This document shows, piece by piece, positions 9,079 through 21,587 of a stretch of DNA of 64,000 nt. Source of the DNA: Linnemannia schmuckeri (lineage: Eukaryota > Mortierellomycota > Mortierellomycetes > Mortierellales > Mortierellaceae). Location of the stretch: positions 248,001-312,000 of the forward strand of contig JANATG010000010.1 in NCBI GenBank assembly GCA_029449235.1, read 5' to 3'. Made by a program: the position numbers and the translations under genes. The notes beneath the pieces were generated by a model. That model did not search any database, had not been told where the DNA came from, and saw nothing but the letters and a program-made list of their open reading frames with translations. Position 1 is the stretch's first letter. Each line of letters opens with the position of its first letter.

Positions 9079-10974
9079 CTACTTGTCTTGAGGCGGCCAC
9101 TCTGAGTCGATCTGAGGGGGCATGGGAGGAAGGGCGAGGGGACTAATAGTTTGTCCGTACACGGGGTACCCATGTTGTCTACGAACCTCCACCCCTAATC
9201 CCTGTACCACCGCCTCTCCATCACACTCATCCTCACTCTCATCCTCACTGCCATCATCATCACCATTGTGACGATCTTGTTTATCCCCATTCGCGGTCGT
9301 CGTGGTGCTGGCGGCATAAGGGTTATGAGACTCAAAGTGCTGTGACAGCTGGTGAGGTGGTAGATCGTCGAACCCACCGTCAGATGACGAAGTTGAGACC
9401 GTATCGTCGTCGGATTCGTCGGACTCGGGTCCTGTTGGTGGTCGCGGATGGCTGAATGAAGGTACTGTACCCCCTGCTGCACCTGCTGCTGCAGCCGAAA
9501 CGGAGGAGGAGGATACGGGCCGAGAGGAGGTAAAGAGCCGCTTGGCGTCAAACATGACAGACATGGTCGAGAACCGGGACGGATCGAATTCCATGGCCGA
9601 GGAGATTGACCCACGGTGCGAATTGTGGTATCCTAACCCGACTGAGTAGCGATTAGAGTGTTGGATATGATGTTGTGGGTATGGATATGGCTGCTGTTGT
9701 TGCTGTTGTGGAAAAGTCGACGATGAGTGTGAGACATAAGGATTCTCACCCTCTGCAAAGCGGAGCTGATGATGACGGGATGTCGTCGGGAGAGGAAGAT
9801 CGGCATCGTGCGGAAGCTGCTCTCTTTCTTCTACGTCGTCATCCTCATTACTCTCATCATGGATATGAGGCGCTCCGCTGCGGCTGTTATAGTAGTGGTT
9901 GTGATGGTTGTATGAGCCTGAGTCTAGACCATGAAGAGGATGACCATGCGTGCTGAGACTGACACTCCGATGCAAGGTGCTCACAACCGGCGTAGGGACC
10001 GCTACAGTCTTGCACCGGTTCCTACTACTGTTGCTACTACTCGAGACACCATATCCACCAAAGCCATAACCATAGCCATATCCGCCATGACCGTCGCCTA
10101 TCGAGAGGGACCGTCTAAGAGAGACATTATCGTCCTCCTCTGGCTCTTCTGCGACCAGCGAAATCTGTTGGAACTGGCTTCCAAACGCATCCCTTCCGAT
10201 CCGACCCGTTTGCCCATATCCGCCCACCACCGTCGTCGGCGAAACCGTCGTAGTCGCCATAGGAGTCGCGTTGTTGCTTTTAGTTGAAGTATCGCTATGT
10301 CGACGCAGACCGCCCTTGGCAAACGCAAACGCAATGGGGGCAGAGCGTGTGCGGTGATGGGCGTTCGCCGGGTGGGCCACCAAAGTCGACGCCGATGACG
10401 TGGTATCGATTTGATGCTGTACTGGGTATTGGTGGTACTGGTGTTGATGCTTATAGTAATACTTCTCCGACGATGATTTCCTCCCTCCTCCCCCCTTCTC
10501 GTTATCGGCATCCAAGAATGAAGAAGATGTCGGCATGCCATCCTGCAGCTGACCGACGCGACCACGCCAACGACGACAAGATGCTGCGCATCGTCTACGC
10601 TTCATGCACACGTAGAAAAGGAGCAACGCAACAAGCAGCAAAAGTGAGCCCAGAACCGCAGATGTCAAAATCAGTGTTGTGTTCTTTGTCGCCATGGCTG
10701 TCGTCGCAGTTGTTGTTATTGCTGCTGGTGGGGGTGACGAGAACGATGTGGGGCTAGGATTGGTGGTGTTGGGAATAAGCGCTGCTGTAGGTGGATCAGT
10801 GGGGGCGGGAGCAGGCTCGATAGGTGAAGGAGTAGGGACAGGAAGAGGAGCAGGAGAAGGTGGTGGTATAGGGGGGGCGCGCTTGCGGAAAGGCCGTTCT
10901 ACAGTGAGAGGATCTGGATCAGGGCAGCTCTTGGGTGGATATCGGCAACTGTCGGGGTCCATGTGCATCGACAT
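9079..10974 (-). CDS. Single-pass membrane protein with long low-complexity cytoplasmic tail
   Basis: The start chosen is the first ATG of MSMHMDPDSC, giving 631 residues. The same frame stays open upstream to 11208, but that part encodes only Phe/Leu-rich sequence from a C/T-rich leader and is probably untranslated. Residues 30-100 are a Pro/Thr/Ser-rich, mucin-like outer stretch. A hydrophobic segment (about 100-123) is followed by KRRRC, giving an outside-in orientation. The remaining 500 residues form a disordered tail with Gly/Tyr, poly-Gln, poly-Ser, His-rich and acidic runs. No signal peptide or catalytic domain is seen. The architecture recalls fungal wall-stress sensor-like or Ser/Thr-rich single-span proteins, but there is no specific match. 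Long open frame and composition shift at the ATG support it as real. Confidence 0.65.
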   Translation of the reverse strand: MSMHMDPDSCRYPPKSCPDPDPLTVERPFRKRAPPIPPPSPAPLPVPTPSPIEPAPAPTDPPTAALIPNTTNPSPTSFSSPPPAAITTTATTAMATKNTTLILTSAVLGSLLLLVALLLFYVCMKRRRCAASCRRWRGRVGQLQDGMPTSSSFLDADNEKGGGGRKSSSEKYYYKHQHQYHQYPVQHQIDTTSSASTLVAHPANAHHRTRSAPIAFAFAKGGLRRHSDTSTKSNNATPMATTTVSPTTVVGGYGQTGRIGRDAFGSQFQQISLVAEEPEEDDNVSLRRSLSIGDGHGGYGYGYGFGGYGVSSSSNSSRNRCKTVAVPTPVVSTLHRSVSLSTHGHPLHGLDSGSYNHHNHYYNSRSGAPHIHDESNEDDDVEEREQLPHDADLPLPTTSRHHQLRFAEGENPYVSHSSSTFPQQQQQQPYPYPQHHIQHSNRYSVGLGYHNSHRGSISSAMEFDPSRFSTMSVMFDAKRLFTSSRPVSSSSVSAAAAGAAGGTVPSFSHPRPPTGPESDESDDDTVSTSSSDGGFDDLPPHQLSQHFESHNPYAASTTTTANGDKQDRHNGDDDGSEDESEDECDGEAVVQGLGVEVRRQHGYPVYGQTISPLALPPMPPQIDSEWPPQDK

Positions 10975-11024
10975 TGTGTGTATATGTATATAGACTGGGC
11001 AGAATGGGATAGAAAAAAAACCAG

Positions 11025-11520
11025 GGAGGAGATCTTCAAAAAATGAAAAAAAGAGAGGGATTGCGGAAAGGATGGAAAGAAGCAAAGAAAAATGAAAAAA
11101 GAGAAGGATATAACGAACTACAAGGACTAGGAACAAAGGACCAAGGACGAAGGGTAAGGAAGAAAAGAAAGGAAGAAAAGAAAGGAAGAAAAATGTGGAG
11201 ATGAACAACTCCTTGTGTAATGATCTTTTGATGCAATGGGTGCTTTAATACGTCAAAGGAGAGAAGACGAAAGGAAGAAAGAGACGGCAGAAGGAAACAA
11301 AGATTAAAAAGAAAAGAGAGAAGGTGGGAGGTGAAGAGTGCAAAAAGAGAGAGAGAGATAGGGAGTGAAAGAAGAAAAAACGAGGCATACCAGATCCATA
11401 TGGCTGATAGATGGCAGGGCATATAGGTAGAGCAGATACAGGTCGGGAAGGAATGAATAGCCCAAGTAACAGAGAGAGAGTAAGGGGAGAGAAGGAAAAG
11501 AAAAAATAGTGCAAGCATGA
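11025..11520 (-). promoter_or_regulatory. Long polypyrimidine (C/T-rich) tract upstream of the membrane-protein gene
   Basis: About 500 nt are almost pure A/G on the plus strand, hence C/T on the coding strand of the gene starting at 10974. Such tracts are common in fungal promoters and 5' leaders. It explains the long, meaningless Phe/Leu/Ser-rich open frames here. Confidence 0.6.
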
Positions 11521-14500
11521 AAAGAATGGATCGATGGACAGGCATGCAGAACATCTTCTTCCTCCCCTTTCTCGCTTTCTCTCTTCTACCTCTCAATGGG
11601 CACTCTCGTTTACTTATCCCTGCCTGGAATGGACCATTGCCCGTCTCCCTCCCTCCCCTTACCTCTCTCTCTTTCTCTCTTTACTCTCACGTAGGGAGAA
11701 CAAGATACACACGTACATATATGCATTCATTATCCCCTTTCTATCTCTTCTCTTTCTCTTTTTTGTTTTACCTCTTGCCTCATCTATTGCCCTGGCAGGT
11801 GCTGGAACCATTGGGTCTCATCAACAACACAACACCACACTTCTCTCTTTTAGATGGGATCCTGTCTTTTTGACCCGACCCTGGGACGTAAGGAGGAGAA
11901 GGAAAAAGTGAGGGGAGAGAGGGGAAAGGGGCATGTGGATAAGGAACTTATTTGGGCAAGAAAAGAAATACCCAAGGTCCCTCTGCCTCTCATGAGCGCG
12001 TTGTTCTCAGCTAGCCGACTTCGTCTAGTCCGACCTGGTGACCTTTTATATTACCATTTTATAATTCGTAGATGAAGCCAAAGAATGTGGACTGCAGATA
12101 GGACTTAGAACAATGAAGCATTGACCCAAAGGCAAAGACATCTAGTACTACAATGTGGTTATTGCATTATTGTCGAGCAGACGCCAAACAAGGGCATAAA
12201 GTGGCGATGGCCCCTATCCAAGCGATGTAAAAACGAGTGTTCGCGCGCTCAGAGGACAAGAATGTCTTTCAAACCCTACTTCTGTCCCCTCTGTCCAAAA
12301 TTACCCGAGAGAGATGCATATTATCTTTTACTTACAGTGAGGGATGTACTGTCACCAATTATGGTGCTAGTCAGTGGCTCTCAGACACAAACAAGCGGTT
12401 ATGGCACCACCCTCCACCACCACGTATCTGCACGCCTTCGCTCCTCGTCTTTTCAACCAGGTTGGGGTGTGTACGCCCACGTCTAACAGCTCGTATGCAT
12501 GAGTTCACTCTTTCAGTGGTGAAGTGGGGTGGGCGGTTGGCTCGTATGGTAAAAAAATGTCCGGCCTGACAAGTAAAGCGAAAGGGGGTACAAGGAGTGG
12601 TTTGCATTTCCCCTTCTCTTTACTCCCCTTTCTATGTTAATTACCGCGGTCATCTTGGAACCATTAAGAGCCCCTCCTCCTGGCAAAGCCATCTTTTTAC
12701 TTCGCGAACTGGGGACAATCTTGTTCACCTTTACTCGCTTGGCCTTGTTACTATCGTACTGTATCCATCATGTCCCAAACCCCCTGAAAAGAAAGCACAC
12801 TACCATCCCTTTCCTCCCTGTTTGCATTGAATGGCAGGGGGAGGGAAGGGAAGAGGGGATGTAAAGCAGAACGGTAATCAATGCGCTCGTAAAACCCAGA
12901 CAGCGCAATGTGTACGAAGATTGGAGAGACGAGATAGAGAGTGGAGGAGGGATAATTGTCTGGTTCTGGGTGAGGACGTGGAAAGTGAGAGCAGGTGTGG
13001 GACGAAGGTGCTGCCGTATGGATGTATTCCTGCCTTGTTCATGCTTCAGGTGTTTGCGAAAAGGATACAGGCTCAAGAAATTGTTTCTTGTTGAAGCAAA
13101 GAAAGCAACGTACAAAGTGATGAATTGAGATGGCTTGTCACCATGGCAGCGAGTCTTTGCCAAAACGTGACTTGAATCACTCCTTTTTTAACACAAGGTC
13201 AGAAAATCATGTGACTTTTGCAATTACCACAACGAAGTCAACCGCAATTTTTTTTGAATCATCTCTTTACCTCACTTTACTCATCCAGCAACAATTCAAG
13301 GACAAAGGAGCCACCGACATCGGGACACTTGCACGAAACCGAAACCGCGATAAAGGTAAACGATTATACAGGAAATGAGAGTGCGAGACACCCAAACACT
13401 GTCGTCGCGCATTGGATTCGTTTTTCATGTGGAAAGAGATTGGGATTCTTTTGTGGGATAAGTGATCAAGTCCCAGCAGGCAATGCATTTGCTTTTCGCA
13501 CCAGGAATGGTAGCAGGACTAAAGCCTCCATGATACGGCAGGCACGCATATTAGGATAGCATGTTACAGGATGACTTGGATCATAAGGACTTGAACTGGC
13601 ACTGCTGCGGACTCAACTTGCCTCAAAAGTAATCTACAACACACCCGCCCGATTGCCATAATACACACGGTTACGGGATTAGCAGGGTGCTTCATGCACC
13701 AACATGTCGACGCTAGTTCCTGAGACTAGAGAGGTTCAATAAAGCCAAACGAACAATATTCGTGAAGTTACATTGACGTACCAGTTTCTGCACCTCTTGT
13801 TCATTGAGCTGCACATGTCTTCTTCCTCCTGATAATCAGTTCAGTCCAGGGTCAAGTTAGTGGCGAAACAGGCACTAGAGTTTACGCCTCTTGATTGATC
13901 ATCGTGGTTTACACTGAGTGATATATTAATGCTTGTCCCCGAGACATCACGGTGCGTAGACGATCATCGTCTGATCAGGTTGTACATAAACTACCACGGC
14001 TACGCCCAGAAGGTACCCCTTTTTCATCACTTGTCATGCACCTCAAACAGGTATATATTTACATGCAATAGTGTTGAACACATGGTAGCAAGGCAAAAAG
14101 GAAGACAAAAGAATGCTCCTTGAGGGTGACGAAGGGCCACGCAACGTCTTCTCGAAGTTAATTCCCGATTAATAAAAAAAATGAGTTTTCACAGCAAGAT
14201 TTTACGAAATGATCGAGCGCTTAGTTACGTCGCCCTTTTTTTTACGTTTCCAGCTGGATACGAAAAAAGGGGTCGGGTAAGGAAGATAGAAATCAAAGGA
14301 GAAGAGGCCCGTGTAGGGAAGGTGGATCGTTTGTTTATCGATTTCGTCAATTGAGTTCATCTGTTGATTGTTGTTTGCACTCAAGGAAGAGGCCTAGAAG
14401 CAAAGTCGATGATGCTGATAATGTGGAGATGGCCCAGTAACAGAGGACTTGCTTATTTTCAATACCGCAACTTGGCACTTGGCATTTGAACCCTTGGGAC

Positions 14501-15758
14501 GAGTGCGCAAGCCTATGTATGTATCTGTTGCAGCTCATTGGATGTTAAGACATGTCATATTCAACCCGCAAGCAACAACGAAAACAACAAACAAATCGGA
14601 GACAAAGGTACATGTTTGGCCCATAGATCCGAGGGGCGAGGCTTGAGAAGGAGCATGCTCGATTTGCTGCCAAGACACATAAATTACCCTTCTTGGATGA
14701 CTCTCAACGGGCTTCTTTCCTCTGAAAGGAAATGAAGCTGACGAGAAGAGAAGAGGAACGCTGGTGGTTGAATATGACGCCAAGCAAGGATAGCATGATG
14801 TGAAAGAGAGTTCCCAGGCCCGGACCTTTTCGTCCTTTTCCGCCTCAACTTCAAGGAGTGGTGTTCTCGTCTAAAGAAGGGCGCGATTCTTGATTTTCAT
14901 CAATTTGTTGGGCCATGCGCGCCGGGGTGGGCGGAGAATAAGTTTATCAGGGAGGGGCTGCTTTCTGCACAAGGAAAGAAGGAAAGGAATGATAATAGAA
15001 TATGGTGGACACGAGCGAATGAGTGAGCCATGGATACAAGGCAGGAACGAACAAGCAGAAAAGGTATGGAAAATGAAGTCCACTGCCACGGGGTGAGTGC
15101 GAGTTTGTGTTCCCCTCCCTTCCTTTTCCCTTTAAGCGCAATGACAATCCACCCGCAGTAATGAGGCCAAGACGAGACAGATCCAAAAAAGGAATTCATT
15201 CATGGTTCGCCCTATTCCGCCCCCATTTTGGCAGGGCAAGAACACTGACAGAGTAATAAAAACAACTTTTTTTTTCTTCTGGGCTCACAATTCTCACTGC
15301 GTCTCCTCTCCACTAACCTTGTCTTGTTGTCTGTCCGAATGAACCTGTTTTTGTCCCTATCAACCCCCCTCTTTTATGCCATGTAAGTGCGCGGCCTATT
15401 CGCAGGAGAGACACAGAGTCAGCGTGTGCCTGACATGTATGACACAAAGGGCCACGCACCTCTCTCGTACTCTCTCTCTTGTGAAGATGTAAAATGCAGC
15501 CCCGAATTGACTTCGATCGCCACCATCCTCTCTCTTTCTGAGAAAGAACAAGAACAAGACAAAAAAAGCATAATCGATTACCCTGTTCACAGTGGTTCAA
15601 CTCGATTATACAAATACTCCTCTCTTCCCCTACTCGGACCTTTTTTTTTTTTTTTTTTCTTCTTCCTGTCTGCTCTTTTTTTCTCATTCCCTCTCTTCCT
15701 CATCTCGAACAGAAAAACTCATTCCCCTCCTTCTATACATTCACTTTCGTTGACTCTT
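11521..15758. other. 4.2-kb gene-poor region
   Basis: Only short open frames are present, none longer than about 165 codons and none with a recognisable motif or splice-supported continuation. C/T-rich stretches near 11570-11800 and 15280-15740 suggest promoter sequence; the second leads into the first ABC transporter and includes an 18-T run at 15641-15658. No RNA gene or transposon end was recognised. Confidence 0.5.
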
Positions 15759-18700
15759 ATGGGAATCGCAGAGTACTGCAACGACAGCGAGGGATGGGTA
15801 AGAAAGAGAACAACTTTCAATTGGTTTTCACAAGTTTGGATTGATCGGAGTGTTCAGTTCAAAGGGCACTATTTTCTCAATTGACATCCCCTCTCCTAAT
15901 CCCTTGACTATCAATCTCATATGCTTACACTGCCTCTTTTACTAAACAGGGTCCAACGAGCCATCAAAGGGCGGATCTCACCCCTTGCGTTGAAAACACA
16001 ATCCTCCAGGGCCTGCCTGCTCTGATCGCCATCCTCAGTATGACACACACTACCATGGTAATGTGGAAGAAGGGCAAACCCCACAACCTTGGACGCACAA
16101 ACATCATTTACTGGCCCACTCAGATCCTCATGCTTGGAAGTGCGGCAGCCTTGGCCGCAAGAGCTGCTGTTCTTAAGAGTGATGGCAATAGCTATGCACC
16201 CGCTACCATGCTCAGTACCATCACCATGATGCTTGCCTGGGTAAGTTATAGGAGATAACGTGCACAATCAATTATCTCCGTTATGCTATTCAAACAAAAA
16301 AATGCCTGGTCTAACCGCGATTCTCGCTTTCATTCTCTCCACAGTTGTCGGCAATTGGATTGAACCATTTTCAGCACCAGCAGGACATCCGATCCAGCAA
16401 CCAGATCGCTGCCCTCTATTTGTTCACTCTTATCGCCTCCGCTATCAACATCCGCACCATGACGCTTCTGGACCAGACAAATCAGGACCAGTTCAAGGCG
16501 TTCATCGCATTCTTTGCCATCAACATCCTCGGACTTATCTTTGAGACGTGGCCTCGAGGCCGCACCCAAGTCCAGAAGAACAGCTCCGCCGGTCGTTACG
16601 CCAAGGCCAACCTCTTCTCTCGCCTGACTTTCCACTATCTCCAACCCGTCATCACTGCAGGATTCAAAAACCCTCTTGCTGCAAAGGACATTGAGGGCAT
16701 GGTCCCCGATCGCATCAAGACTCAGCACAGTCACGACTTGCTCAACAACAACTGGCAGGCTAAAGTCGCCAAGGCTAAGGCCAAAGGTGAGAAGCCCAGC
16801 CTGTTCATCACTGTCATTGGCACCTATGGTTGGTCTTGGGCCCCCATCATGATGTTCCGTATCGGCGCTTCGACTCTTACCTACGTCCAACCCCAGCTTT
16901 TGGATGAACTTTTGGCGTTCATCCGGTCGTACCAGACACCCAATCCGGAACCCGTCGCTCTTGGAATCATCTTGGCTTTCGGAATGTTCTTTGCCTCGCT
17001 TCTCAACTCGTTCTTCATGGCTCAATACTTCCAGAGCGCCATGAACATCGGTATCGAGGCCCGTACAGCGCTCATCGCCATGATCTACCGCAAGTCGCTC
17101 AAACTCACCAGTGCTGCCAAGCAAAAGTCGACTGCTGGAGAAATCAACAACCACATGTCTGTCGATGCTGAGCGGTGGCCCGATGCCATTACCTTCTTGC
17201 CTATGCTCATCTCTATCCCCTATGAAATCGCCATTGCCATCTGGATGTTGTACCGTCAGATCTCTTGGTCTGTCTTTGTTGGTCTGGGAACAATCATTGT
17301 TCTTCTCCCTGTCCAGGGTATCATTGCCAAGTTCTTCATGAAGGTATGCTGCGCTTATGGGTGTTGATTGAATTTATTGTTTAAGTTATTTTTTAACATT
17401 GAATGCTAACCATACTGCCATCTTTCGCTTCAAACCAAAATAGGCCAAGTCTGCCAAGCTTGAGGCCATGGATCAACGTATTCGTCTCATGAATGAAGTC
17501 ATTACAGGAGTGAAGATCGTCAAGTTGTACGGTTGGGAGGACTCGTTCATGGAGCGCATTCGTGTCTACCGTCATCGCGAGGTCAAGACTCTCCGCAAGA
17601 TCGGTATCGTCTTCTCGTTCCTCTCGATCATGTTCCAGTCAGTTCCCATGTTGGTCGCCCTGGTGTCGTTCGCCGTTTATGCCACCCACGGAGGACCCAA
17701 CTACGGTCCCGGTGACATCACCCCTCAGCGCGTCTTTGTCTCAATCTCCCTCTTCAACTTGCTGAGCAGCCCCATCGGTATGCTGAGCCACATCATTGCC
17801 GAGGTCATCGGTGTCACTGTCGCCACCAGACGTATGCAGGCATTCTTGTTGGCCCCCGAGATTTCTGAAGAAACCACCGAGTCTGTCAGGTCCTTGCCTG
17901 AGGATCCCTCTGTCCCTTTAGTGGAAATCAAGGATGGCGTTTTTGCATGGGAGACTGAAGGACCCGAGGTCGAGACCGAGAAGGAGAAGAGAGCTCGTGA
18001 GAAGGCTGAGACGAAAAAGTATAAGCTATTGGAAAAGGAGGCCAAGAAAGCTGGCAAGCCTGCCCCCGAGAAGGAAATTCCCGTCGAGAAGAACTATGGA
18101 CCCACCTTGACTGATATCAACCTGACTATTCCTCGTGGCAACTTGACCGCTGTTGTTGGACGCGTTGGACAGGGCAAGACTTCGCTTTTGAACGCCATTA
18201 TTGGTGATATGTACAGACGCCAGGGATCCGTCAAGGTCTATGGTCGTATGGCGTATGTTGCTCAGCAAGCCTGGATCGTCAACGCCACTGGTAAGTTAAC
18301 TAACTGGAATCTTCTAGCGAAGGGATGGTTTGGAAAAGGAAGCAATCTAATCCGCAATTGCTGACAACGGTGTCTTTCTTTTTCTTTTCTTGCCAATAGT
18401 CAAGGACAACATTGTGTTTGGTAACGAGTTCAACCAGGAGCGCTACGACCACATCTTGATGGCTTCTGGGCTCTTGCCCGATATTGCAATGCTCCCCGCT
18501 GGTGACCAGACCGAGATTGGTGAGCGTGGAATCAACTTGTCGGGAGGTCAGAAGCAGCGTGTCTCCCTTGCCCGTGCCGCATACGAGAACGCCGATGTTT
18601 ACCTGTTTGACGATCCCCTCTCTGCTGTCGATGCCCATGTCGACCAACATCTCTGGCAACACCTGATTGGACCCAACGGATTGCTCAAGGACAAGACTCG

Positions 18701-19942
18701 CGTCTTGGTTACCCATGCCATTCATCATTTGGAGCAGGTTGACCAGATTGTGGTCATCAAAGACGGCAAGATCAGTGAGACTGGCCAGTACGATTCTCTT
18801 ATGGCTGCTCAAGATTCGTTCTACCAGCTGATTTCGGATTACTCGGTCAATCAGGGCAAGAAGCGCAAGGATAGGAAGAAATCTAGCGAGGATGCTTCTG
18901 GCTCAAGCCAGGAGGATGATGAGGATGACTCGACCCAGGATGGTGATGAGAAGGACCCCAAGGCTGCTGGCGCTACTAGTAACAAGGATGACAAGTTGGT
19001 TTCCGAGGAGAAGATGGTTCAGGGCAGCGTCTCCTGGGGTGTCTACAACATCTATGCTAAGGCTGCTTCGTACCGCTGGTCTGCGATTGTCACCATTGTC
19101 TTCGTCCTTGGTCAAGCGTTCCAGATCGGAACTAACGTCTGGTTGAACCACTGGTCGTCCGAGTCCACCGAGGCCTTGGCAACAGGCAAGGAAGCCCACC
19201 CCATCGGATACTACCTCGGCATCTATGGCGCTATCATTTTCTGCAGTATGATCATGAACGTCGTGTCGGTCTATGTCGCCATGGTTCTTGCCGCCATTCG
19301 TGCCTCGACTCGCCTCCATGACAGTCTATTAGCCAAGATGCTTCGCCTTCCCATGGCCTTCTTCGATACCACCCCTCTTGGCCGCATTGTCAACCGTTTC
19401 TCGAGCGATGTTTTCAGCATTGACGAGCTCTTGCCCTGGAGTTTCATCCAGGTTTTCATCTGCGGTACCACTGTCCTTGGAACAATTGTTGTCATTGCCA
19501 CTACCACTCCCATCTTCTTGGTCGTCGTTCCTCCTCTCATGATCCTTTACTTGATCATCCAGGCTTATTACATCCGCTCCTCTCGCGCCTTGAAGCGTAT
19601 CGACTCAGTCTCCAAGTCCCCTATCTACCAGCACTTCAGCGAGACTCTTTCTGGAGTGACGACCATTCGTGCTCTCGGAGCCAACCAGCGCTTCATTGCC
19701 GACAACGCCGCCAAGGCCGATGTTGCCGCCAACGCTTACTACTCGTGGATTGTCTCCAACCGTTGGTTGCAGATCCGCCTTGAGAGCTTGGGTGCCATTA
19801 TTGTTTTGGCTGCTGCTCTCTTTGTTGTTCTTAGCCGCGACTCTTTGGCTTCTGGAAACGTCGGACTTGCCTTGTCGTATGCTCTCTCTGTCACCCAGAG
19901 TATCACTTGGATGGTCCGCAGTACTTGCGATCTACAAAAGTA

Positions 19943-19976
<34 letters not shown>

Positions 19977-21005
19977 AGAGGTTCTTTTGTTATGCCGCGT
20001 TTTGTATGATCTGAACTAGTTTTACTTACATTCTTCTTTTTTTTCTTCGTTTTTAGCCAATTGGTCGCTGTGGAGCGTATTGAGGAGTATGCCAAGAAGA
20101 ACCCTGAGGCTCCCGCCGAGACGGACGTAGCCTTGCCCGAAAATTGGCCTCAGGCTGGTCACGTCGAGTTCCGCAACTATTCGACCCGTTACCGCGAGGG
20201 ACTCGACCTGGTCATCAAGAACATATCCTTCGAGGTCCAGCCTGCCGAGAAGATTGGCATTGTTGGTCGTACAGGCGCCGGAAAGTCGTCCTTGACACTT
20301 GCCTTATTCCGTATCATTGAAGCCGCCAACAGCCACTGGGCCAAGTCGAGCCATAACGAAAAGGATCTGGATTCAGACCCCATCAAGGAGGATGCTATTG
20401 TTGACCTCGAGAAGATTAACGTCGAGGAAGACGGTGGATCGATCTGGATTGATGGGGTTGACATCTCGACGGTCGGATTGAAGTACCTTCGTCAGCACTT
20501 GGCGATCATCCCTCAGGATCCTACCCTGTTTGTTGGAACTGTCCGCGAGAACTTGGACCCCTTTGATGAGCTCGAGGATGCCGATCTTTGGGAGGCTCTG
20601 GAGCGTGCGCATTTGAAGGAGCATATTTCTTCGCTTGCTGGCGGGTTGTCGTTCAAGGTGTCTCAGAACGGCGACAACTTCTCCGTCGGTCAGCGATCCC
20701 TCATCTGTCTCGCCCGTGCTCTCCTTCGCAAGACCAAGGTTCTCATTCTTGATGAAGCCACAGCGGCCGTCGATGTCGAGACGGACGAACTGATCCAAAA
20801 GACGATCCGCAAGGAGTTTAAGGATCGCACTATCCTCACCATCGCCCATCGTATCAAGACGGTCATGGACTCTGACAAGATCTTGGTCCTGGAAAAGGGT
20901 CGCGTCGAGGAGTACGAATCCCCTCAGACCTTGCTCCAACGCCCTGACTCACTCTTCTATAGTCTTGCCCAGCAGGCTGGTGAGATCAAGGACTCTGACG
21001 AGTAA
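15759..21005 (+). CDS. ABCC (MRP/YCF1-type) ABC transporter 1
   Basis: Six exons: 15759-15797, 15950-16240, 16345-17343, 17444-18290, 18400-19939 and 20057-21005, all GT-AG and phase-consistent, giving 1554 residues. The 13-codon first exon ends in EGW and joins GP, a fungal ABCC N-terminal signature. Order: TMD0 with about five hydrophobic helices, TMD1, NBD1 (Walker [10 protein letters not shown] at 682, signature LSGGQKQ at 772, Walker B VYLFDDP near 792), acidic linker, TMD2, NBD2 (Walker [10 protein letters not shown] at 1309, signature FSVGQRS near 1447, LDEAT near 1470). As in MRPs, NBD1 has Asp in place of the catalytic Glu, so NBD2 should be the hydrolytic site. The family exports glutathione, glucuronate or metal-thiol conjugates, often into the vacuole. 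Charged insertions lie after the A-loop Trp (613-662) and in NBD2. First of three tandem paralogues. Confidence 0.93.
19945..19975 (+). repeat. 31-T run inside the last intron of ABC transporter 1
   Basis: The run begins directly after the GTAAG donor of the intron 19940-20056. It is long for a functional intron and prone to length variation, but it lies outside both splice signals. Confidence 0.9.
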
Positions 21006-21587
21006 TTTTTCATTGTTTACCTTTTTTTCCCTTTTGTAAATCTACTACTACATCATACCATCTAGCATATATATTCTTAATCTGGTTTCTTCTCTATTTT
21101 TATTTCCAAAAGCACACACATGCATCTCTATCAAACCACTAATAAAGACATGCAGCAAGCATGGGTTCTCATATTCTTTTGTTCGTTATACGTGCTCGTT
21201 TGGTGTGAAGAAGAGACGATTATTTTTCTATGGCGCATGGACAAAAAGAGAGAGAGTCCAGGCACCAATGGATTCCATTTATGGACGTGTGTGTGTGATT
21301 TAGCTGTGAAAGTTTAACCAGTCAATTGGGCTTGCTCCCGGACAACTTTGTTTTCATTCTCCTTCTCCTGTTAATGTCGTACATTCCTCAAATCACAGGG
21401 GGTAAGATTTTTTTTTGTACGCAGTTTTATTTCTCTAGTAGAAAGCCCAAGAGAGGCATTCAATAATGAAAGGGACTACATACCAAACTCTCCCAAGATC
21501 CATCCGCCAGCTGCAGTCCAGTCCACAACCTGGCTCTGCGCAATAATTGCCCCTGCTTCTCACAGATCCAATGGACGAAAAATGAAA

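Noticed and set aside
10975..11208. N-terminal extension of the 9079-10974 membrane protein
   Set aside because: It encodes only Phe/Leu/Ser-rich sequence from a polypyrimidine leader. A true signal peptide would be shorter, and the composition changes sharply at the chosen ATG.
11036..11596. 186-codon minus-strand frame resembling a multi-span membrane protein
   Set aside because: The hydrophobicity is an artefact of a C/T-rich tract read in a Phe/Leu/Ser frame.
12121..13559. Series of 70-130 codon frames on both strands
   Set aside because: No conserved motif, no coherent splicing, and frames on both strands are equally long.
13560..13640. Possible tRNA because of a TTGAACTGG box-B-like stretch
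   Set aside because: Neither strand forms a T-arm or acceptor stem around it.
16330..17154. 274-codon minus-strand frame antisense to ABC transporter 1
   Set aside because: A shadow of the codon bias of the transporter exon; similar antisense frames occur opposite the other two copies.
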